A model generated the notes under the pieces. That model did not search any database. It had not been told where the DNA came from and was given only the letters and a program-made list of their open reading frames with translations. 64,000 nt of DNA from Hypericum androsaemum (taxonomy: Eukaryota; Streptophyta; Magnoliopsida; Malpighiales; Hypericaceae): positions 15,186,428 to 15,250,427 of the forward strand of contig OZ023194.1 of NCBI GenBank assembly GCA_963995505.1, written 5' to 3'. Positions 56,794-64,000 of the stretch are shown here, piece after piece; position 1 is the stretch's first letter; each line of letters begins with the position of its first letter. Position numbers and translations under genes: made by a program.

Positions 56794-57545
56794 TCACACT
56801 ACCTGCAGTGTTGTGGAACTCTCCACCGGAACAACGACGGATCCCCGGCTTTCTCGGTGGAATTGAGGGAGTAAAAACTTGGTTAAATCTTCAAGCACGA
56901 GTTTCAGGTCCTTCATCTTGTTCTCGAGCCCGAAGCAGCAATTCGCGTGCATGGTGCAGACGAGGTTGAAATCCCTGCTCGGCTCGCAAAACCCACCGAA
57001 GTAAGCCGTGCTCAGGAACTTGATACGAATACGAACCTTGCTAACGAAACGATCGTGCTTGATCAGGTTGAACACGTCCTGGTCGTGCTTCCCCGGATGG
57101 GCCTCCCTGGAGGAGTACCAGTACTTGTAGAAATGGATTGTCCGGTTGTTGGACTTCACGTAGTTGAAGCCCCCGTTCGGGCTATTTTTTAGGTCGTCGG
57201 GGTTGCCGTTGTAGTTGTCGCAGGGGATCTGAAAGTCGGCGTCGTGGAAGAAGTGCGGGAATGGGTCCTGAAGCCACATGATGTCCGCATCCTTTTTTTT
57301 AAAGGAAAAAGGTAGAAGTAGTTAGAAATTGCACGATGGGTCTCACTAATCTAGACTCGAATCGAAATAAGAACTTAATTAATTATCGTGAATCTGATAG
57401 GTGGTCTAATCAGTTGGACCATGATCCAGGACCAAATTTGGGTTATTTTTTCAACATAAATTTTGATGATGGTTCAACCAGTTTGACTGTGTTGTTCATA
57501 CGGTTGAAACAACACGTCAAAGAAAACATTAAAAAAATTTGAAAA

Positions 57546-57583
<38 letters not shown>

Positions 57584-59584
57584 CTTTATTAAGCGATGTA
57601 ATTATATTGTAAATTATAACGTTTGTAATAAAATTAGATTATATTTATAATTATTTAACATTCTAATACTAAATATAATGAATGATATATATTCTAAAAA
57701 ATAACTAGTTTGATCAACGGTCCAAATAGTTGGTCTAAATAAATCGAGAAATTATAAGAATCTCAATTCATCATCCGATTTATTTTTTAAAACATTGGTT
57801 ACGAAGGCACATGATGTCTGCATCTTTTTTGAAAAGAAAAATGGCAGAACTAGTTAAAAACTACCCACCGACTTCACTAATCCAGAGTGAAATCGGAAGA
57901 AATAGCATAATTAATTACCGTGAAAACAAAGTTGTATCCCATCTCAAGAACAGTGGTTAGGAAGAGGATCCTTCTCCACATCATCTTCAAGTAAACCGGG
58001 GTCATGAAGTAGGCCTCCTTCCTCGACTGTTCCTTGCTCGCGCCGTCGAACTTGATCTCGTAGCAATGCCGGTGTACGTGGAGGCAATGGGCGTGCGCCA
58101 CACAATTACCAAATTGTCCACACAATAAATATGTACACATGATCAATCAATAAAGTTGAGTGAGCAAGTTCATTTTATTAACTTGCCATTCCTTTATTCC
58201 ACTGTGAAATTCCATTGTCAAAATTTATCACATTTTTCTTTAGCTGGTAATAGAATTTATTCTTTGGACAACAACATTAGTGTCGTTTTGTTTATTAGAG
58301 GCTTTTCCTCTCTCGTTAAGAATAAAAAGGAAAATATAATATTATGTAAATGTGACAAAACAGAACGATACGTAAATAACTTCAACAGAATGGCCAATTA
58401 TGTTAAAGATTAGTTGAGGGGGCAAGACTTAATTGTGGTCCTCTTTTCTTTAGCTGGCAATAGAATTTATTCTTTGGACAACAACATTAGTGCCGTTTCG
58501 TTACTACAGGTTCTCGCTCCCTCATTAAGAAAAAAAAGGAAAAGATATTATTAGGGACAAGTAGAAAAAAGATTTAGGTGGCAACAACGCACTTTGTTAC
58601 AAGCTTTTTGTCACATTTGAAAGTTTGACAATTCGAACATGTATTGATGCACGGTGGTATAATTGGCTTGGCTGAATTCCATGCATACGTCACATAATAA
58701 CCGTGAGAGATGACAAAATATTTTAAGGAAAAAAAGGTATGATGATTTATTTCGAGAGGATACGAATAGTCACAGAGGAGAATTTCTAGAGACTGGACTT
58801 TCGACACTAGTGAGTCGTTTCGTTTAATTCTCAAAAAAACAAGTTAGTCCTTTCTGAGAATTATTTTTTATTATTTAAAAGATGTTTGGAATATGCATAT
58901 ATGTGTGTGTGTATTTTCGTGTAAATTTTTTTGATTAGTGAAGCACTTTTATCTATTAAAATAATTCCGTTGAAATGGAAACGATCATTTTTTAGTATAT
59001 GACGTGTAATTAAAATTGAGCTTGTCACTTCATACGACATTGAAATTTCCTCCGAGGGTGGCATTGGGGACAGATTATGACATTTAGAAATATCGGTGGA
59101 GATTAAAAAGGGTAGGAAAAAAAAAGCCCATCAAAGTAGAAACAGCTAAACAAATGGCCTAGGACAAATTGGTAGCAGCAGCCATAATTAAAAAATGCGG
59201 GGCCAATTCAAATTTATTTGTTGGGATCAGCTTTGGTTTAACACGACTTTAACCTGAATTATATAATTAAAGTACGTAAAATTATATGATAATTTCAAGA
59301 AAAACATTTCCATGACAAAAAATTATCAATTAACGTAGAGATCACCGAAAAATTATAAGTAAAGACGCAATGGAATTACACTCGTTTAAACGAGGAGACA
59401 AAATTAGAGGAGCCCACAAGTACGACGTCGAATTGAACAAGACAAGCCCCGAAACCGCCACCCCAAGAAACAAAACCGCGATGACCGCCGCCGGGTTGTT
59501 GCCGATCAGGTCTTTGCAGCCGCCGGAGGAGCTCCACGGCTTGGTCTGGTCGCCGGCGGGCTCGCCACTTGCCTTGTTCTTCAT
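56794..59584 (-). pseudogene. GT77-type glycosyltransferase, copy B, truncated
   Basis: Paralogue of copy A with the same three-exon plan. Exon 1 (59584 to about 59396) keeps the membrane anchor VIAVLFLGVAVSGLVLF, but the splice donor is not recognisable. Exon 2 survives only as 58125-57919 (HAHCLHVHRHCYEIKFDG...VLEMGYNFVFT); the first half, with the KTVIITISNQAW region, is missing. Exon 3 (57292-56794) opens DADIMWLQDPFPHF and stays open until a one-base insertion in an A run (about 56872-56876) shifts the last ~25 residues. The introns lack the copia element. A functional protein is unlikely. Confidence 0.85.
57549..57581. repeat. (AT)n microsatellite in intron 2 of copy B
   Basis: About 16 uninterrupted AT dinucleotides. 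A similar run lies at 63537-63561. Confidence 0.95.
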
Positions 59585-59639
59585 GCTCCTAGGAACCCAC
59601 TCTCTCAGGAACTAAAGGGTTTTTTCAGAATTGTTCATG

Positions 59640-60723
59640 TAAATTAGGAGCTAGATCAAGCTACCTTGTTGGGTTTTGATGGGGAACAGAGAGTTTTTCA
59701 AAGACATGGAAAAGGGTATTAAGGGAATGTGTTGGGTTATTATTTACAACCACAAGTTTTGATTATAATGGCATATATATAAATAGTTGTGGAAAATAAC
59801 GGGCGAGAGACAGGTTAGTTTTGGTCTACTCTTTTGTCGATTGGTTCACTCCTTCTTAATAACTTGGAATTGGATGGTGTTTCTTTCTAAAAATATCTTT
59901 TGGTTCAAATTCACTCGAATCATCACATTTATATCAACTGGCGAAGACGTTATTCTAATTAAAACAATATGTTTCGAGCTCGAACTTTGAGAATGTAGAA
60001 GTGTTAAATAATTGTTAAGAGAGTTTTGTAACCTTTTAAAAGTTCAACTCATTGTGAACTTAAATTAGTCGACGTAATAATCTCCGAATACCAGACGTTC
60101 TAGATTTATAAAAAACTACCCGAATCATGTAACAACCTGATTAATTCATGTTTAGATTGTGTTTCTCCTGAAAAACTTAACCTTAGATTGTGTTTCTCGT
60201 GACGATTGATTACCTATTATCTTTATTTATGATAGGAAGGTCACATGATTTGGTTTATTAGGATGTTTGATGGTGTGTTTCCATCTTCTTCTTTTCCTTT
60301 CGATTAACGGAACTTGGATTTTTATTTCTCATTTTATACAGGATGTCTCTCTCTAGAAACGTTTGCCTAGTCTTTTTTTTTTGTTGAAAATGTTGACCTA
60401 GTCTTTTGATTTGGTTAATTTGGATACCAGATTGTGTTTCCGCCTTTTTTTTAACTGATAGAACTTGTATTTTGTTTCTTCTGCGTGCCGCTCCTTGCGT
60501 TGACCGTGGAGACTGTTACAAATCCGAGGGAGGGAAAATCGAGAATGGAACGAGTCATTTCGACGAATCATTCTGATTTGCAGTAATTATTCTTAGATTG
60601 GGATTTTTTAATATTTTTTTGACATCTTTCTATCATTGGTAGAATTTTACATGGCAAATTTGATTTTTAAAAACTTCCTTCTCTCTCCTCAAGCTTTGTG
60701 TCCAGCCTTTGTAGTAGTCTTTG
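59640..60723. other. upstream flank of copy B, no supported gene
   Basis: 59640-59780 matches the flank of copy A on both sides of its MITE (50380-50438, 51015-51110). The later part shares phrases with 51920-52120 and 52560-52680 (for example GTGTTTCTCGTGACAATTCC-like text). No coding evidence was seen. Confidence 0.5.
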
Positions 60724-61182
60724 TTAGCAGGCGCGAGGAGGATGATTTTAAACTGAAGTCGAGAGACAGAGATCGTGAGAGGGATGAGAGGAGCTCGAGA
60801 AGGCACGGAGATGTTGACTTGAAGGAAAAGTCTAGAGGGGAATCATATAGTAGAGAGGAGGACAAGAAATCGCGGAGGCATACAGATGATAACGTTGGAC
60901 AAAAGGCCGAGGAGGAATTTGAGCGCAAGGAGATGGAGTAGGTATGCAGATGATGAGTACGACCTGAAGGACGGAGGGAAAGACTATAGGAGGAGAGAGG
61001 AAAGCCGATCGAGGCGAACGGAGGATAATGAGCTACAACATAGAGGAGGAGGCAATGAAAATCCAGAAGAAAGAAGAGAAAAAAAGGCAGAGATTTGAAT
61101 CCAAGCCTAATGATAATGAAGATAGGATTTTTAGAGAGAGACATCCTTCGCACTGAGAAGCAGATGAACACAGGCGCAAGTG
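60724..61182 (+). pseudogene. truncated copy of the RRM-CCCH gene tail (exon 4)
   Basis: From AGCAGGCGCGAGGAGG onward it is colinear with 23413-23872: REEDDF..KSRDRDRER, KEKSRGE, YSREEDKKSRRH, RYADDEYDLK, and the same end ...HRRK. It lacks the RRM and zinc fingers. A deletion after FERKE brings an in-frame TAG, and later indels shift the frame. It keeps some codons missing from the intact gene (an extra segment DNVGQKAEE and DLKEK where the gene has VKEK). It faces receptor-like copy 3 just as the intact gene faces copy 1. Confidence 0.88.
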
Positions 61183-61469
61183 AGAGGTTGAGATTCGTTC
61201 ATGCTCAAGCACTTGTAATTTCTTTTGTTGTAAGATCAGGGAACTGTGAAAGCTGAAGTTTTTGTGCTACCTTCTTGCTTCCTCGAATCCTTTCGTTTTA
61301 GATGGGATTTGGATCATTTACTGATCCGAAAATTTATACCGTAATTGTTGCAGATAAGCAAGAAGAGACTCAATTACTTGATAAGTAACGATTTCACATT
61401 TTGCAGTACAGCCAAGTACGAAAAATGGGAAACTTGTACAATGAGCAGCAATTGGCTAGATGACCACAC

Positions 61470-62935
61470 AAGCAATCTCTCCATCTTCGCTTTTCTCCGA
61501 ATATCTTCACAATGGAAACCCACTTGCATATCCTATGGCAACTGTCTTCCATCCGAAATGGAAGGGAGAGCCCTCTTCGTCATCATCAGGATCATCATCT
61601 TCGGAGGTGGAAGGAGGGGTCCCGCATCGCTTTGATAATGGATGTCCGCACAACATGGGGTTCCCCAAGTATGAATCATTTTGAAGGAGGAGAGAAAAGT
61701 CAGGCGTGCAAGCTCCGGAGGGATCTCCCCCGAGAGATTGTTCCTTGACAAGTCCAGGGCTTCTAGATCGGATAGATTCGCCAGCGAAGATGGTACGGCT
61801 CCGGTGAGGATATTGTTGGAAAGATTGAGCCGACGGAGGCCACTCAGATTGCCAATGCTGACAGGAACATGCCCTTCAAATCTGTTTCCTGAGAAATCTA
61901 TGGCAACCAAACTTTCCAGGATCTTCTAGTATGCTGTCTCGATGCCTTTGCTTGTTAGCATCAGCGAAAGATGGTAAAGGGAAACTAGATCGCCGCCGCC
62001 AAAGATCTGTGTTGATTCCAAGTAAGTCCCAGTTTCTGTCTTGATTTTCATAGCATTCCAACCAAGGAAGTATCTACTTGGCGATGGTCCTGTCAAATTG
62101 TTCCAGGATATATCGATGATGCTTAGCTTTGGAAACTGGTTGCGGGTTTTGTCAACTTTCAAATCTCCGTACAAGTTATTTGATCGTAGGATGAGCACTC
62201 TTAGTTGCTTGAGTGGGCCCAACCAAGACGGGAAAGTATCTTGTATTTGGTTATTGCCAAAGTTGAGAAATTGCAGACTCTGACAATTGGATAGCGATCT
62301 CGGTAGCTTCCCGTAGAACTCGTTGCCCTCTAGCATGAGCTCCTCGAGGCTGCAAGAGGAATATTGTATTCTCGTAGGATTATGGTACATTTGATTAGGA
62401 TCTAATTCGAAGCGTTCGAAATACAACGACCCTTGAAGTCTCGACGAACCTTTGAATACTCGAAACCTTTCTCGAGAGGAAGAGAGAAGATACTACAAAA
62501 GCTAGAAGAAGAGATATGCAATTGTAGTGGAGTGAATGTAAATGAGGGCAGGGAGGCCTATTTATAGGCGTTGGGGATTGGAGTCAAGCTTGCGGTTTCA
62601 GATGTGGTAATGCTACTTTGGACATAATAGGCCTCCCACCTTGGGCTTTATTGGGCCTCCCACTTTGGACCTCCACCTTGGGCCTTATTGGGCCTATGAT
62701 AATTGGACCGTACCACTTTGAATCATGTATTAAATTTTCATTCAATTCCAACATGTTGCCATGGAGACTGTTTCCTCTCAGGGCCAACACTCGCAGAAAA
62801 GTAGAGGAATTTGTCAAACATTGAGGAACTTCACCACTCAAGTTGTTGTTTGACAGATCAAGAATAGACAGAGAAGTGAGAGTGCAAAACTTGGTTGAGA
62901 TTTCCCCTGTAAAATTGTTCTCATATGTCAATCAA
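61470..62935 (-). pseudogene. LRR receptor-like protein, copy 3, truncated
   Basis: Only the C-terminal half remains. 62931-62760 reads NNFTGEISTKFCTLTSLSIL and LSGEVPQCLTNSS; after an LTR-like insertion, 62360-61926 covers [17 protein letters not shown] to [12 protein letters not shown]. 61910-61690 gives MVAIDFSGNRFEGHVPVS to IPPELARLTFLSSF. A ~59-base deletion near 61683 removes the end of the last repeat, and the membrane segment is out of frame. It is more diverged from copies 1 and 2 than they are from each other. Confidence 0.82.
62365..62753 (-). mobile_element. LTR-like insertion in receptor-like copy 3
   Basis: Foreign sequence of about 389 bp between two LRR segments that are adjacent in copy 1. 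Read on the minus strand it starts TGTTGGAATTGAATG and ends CTACGAGAATACA, with a TATAAATAGG promoter box (near 62570) and tandem GGGCCTCCCA-like motifs (62625-62695). A target duplication could not be recognised, so flanking rearrangement is possible. Confidence 0.6.
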
Positions 62936-64000
62936 GAGCACGCATATTAACTGCTTTCCATAAACGGGTTGAAGACAATCCCCACCCTGAATCAACATGA
63001 ACTGCATATGTGTTCCTCTATCCAAGCCAGCCCCACATGTGCATTTGTCATCCAGACATTCAAGAATTCAAGATCAACTAGCAAAAAAGGGTTGGATTCA
63101 AAGTTAATTATTTAGTAGTTTATGTATTACTGAACATGTTGATCATGCTTGAGCTGGTTTACGAAAAGTATATTAAATAAGAATTTAACCAATAAAAGAC
63201 ACTAAGGTGCATAGTAATATGGTCCGATCGGTCGGACTCAAACCCGAGTCAGAAAAGGTGGTTAGGACACCAACCTTACCAACCGGACGAAATTCGGTCG
63301 GACCGGACACTTGGTCATTTTTTCTGACTCGGATAGGGTAGTCAGACCAGATTTTGCCCAACCCAAACCCAAAAAATTAAAAAAATCAGATTCGAACTTG
63401 ATTTTCCTGAAATCAACACGAAATAAACTAAATCAACATAGAAAATAATACTAGAGATGAAATAAATTGACCAATATATAGAGAATATAGGTTTTTAAAC
63501 ATATAATTTAGTCTATATATTATTTTAAAATAGAAATATATATATATATATATATATATATTCAGTCTGACTGGTCAGACCGGTTAACTCGAAGGTCAGA
63601 CTAAAATTTGGGTCGACCTCCGGGTCATTTTTGAAAACTATGCTAAGGTGAAATAAAAACTTCTATAACACTTGTGTACGTGAGAGAGATAGAGAGACAG
63701 CAGACAAGTGGAAATCTGATTAGCCCATACCAAAAGAAGAAGCAAATCACTACAGAATCAAGGAGCAGCTTAAGACCAATTTTTCCCTGTGCATCTACTT
63801 GTGCGAGAAGAGAGAAATCTGAATATGCATTGTAAATAAAGTATGTGTGTACTTATATTCTTATGTTACTCAGATACCTTTCACATTCAAAAATTAATAA
63901 TGCTATAATAGTTAGAAGAAAAAATAGCTTAGGCTCCGACCTAATAAATAGTCAAACCATTTGATTGTTCGTTGTTCCTTCGTAGTTTGGCTATCACAAC
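62936..64000. other. intergenic right end, dispersed repeats, no gene
   Basis: Contains GGTCCGATCGGTCGGACTC near 63222 and TCTGACTGGTCAGACCGG near 63570, with an (AT)n run between them at 63537-63561. The same motif family occurs near 4540 and 5630. No reading frame of interest was seen. Confidence 0.5.

Overview
The window looks like nuclear DNA of a flowering plant. It has intron-containing genes with GT..AG introns, plant gene families (EF-hand calmodulin-like protein, inositol 3-kinase, cis-prenyltransferase, RRM/CCCH protein, LRR receptor-like proteins, GT77-type glycosyltransferase), AT-rich intergenic DNA and many LTR retrotransposons, MITE-like elements and gene relics. The GC-rich first exons of the calmodulin-like and inositol kinase genes fit a monocot, but the species cannot be fixed from sequence alone.

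Layout: 0-4.3 kb holds remnants of non-autonomous LTR elements on the minus strand. An EF-hand gene lies at 6.2-6.6 kb (-). A complete LTR element with a 5-bp target duplication occupies 7.47-11.6 kb and is related to the remnant at the left edge. A LINE relic and small DNA elements fill 12.6-15.8 kb. 16.3-23.9 kb is the gene-rich core: inositol 3-kinase, cis-prenyltransferase and an RRM-CCCH protein, all on +. The last of these carries an extra in-frame chimeric exon made by a local tandem duplication. From 24.2 to 27.5 kb (-) lies a receptor-like protein gene broken by two frameshifts and a solo LTR. 30-31 kb holds a Cassandra-type (5S-derived) solo LTR and a Mutator-like MITE. 31.7-36.7 kb is an unusual tandem array of decayed exons resembling ribosome recycling factor interleaved with calreticulin P-domain exons. 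A second, heavily deleted receptor-like pseudogene lies at 37.6-39.9 kb, followed by a 287-bp unit repeated three times. 43.2-50.3 kb (-) holds a three-exon GT77-type glycosyltransferase gene whose first intron carries a decayed Ty1-copia element. A decayed duplicate of the same gene lies at 56.8-59.6 kb. The right end (60.7-62.9 kb) repeats, in broken form, the arrangement 'CCCH-gene tail facing receptor-like gene' seen at 23.4-27.5 kb.

The genes do not form an operon or pathway. The main theme is local segmental duplication (receptor-like gene three times, glycosyltransferase twice, CCCH tail twice, RRF/calreticulin exons many times), followed by decay and transposon insertion. The best candidates for intact genes are the EF-hand protein, inositol 3-kinase, cis-prenyltransferase, the RRM-CCCH protein and glycosyltransferase copy A. 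All identities come from reading the sequence; no database search was possible.
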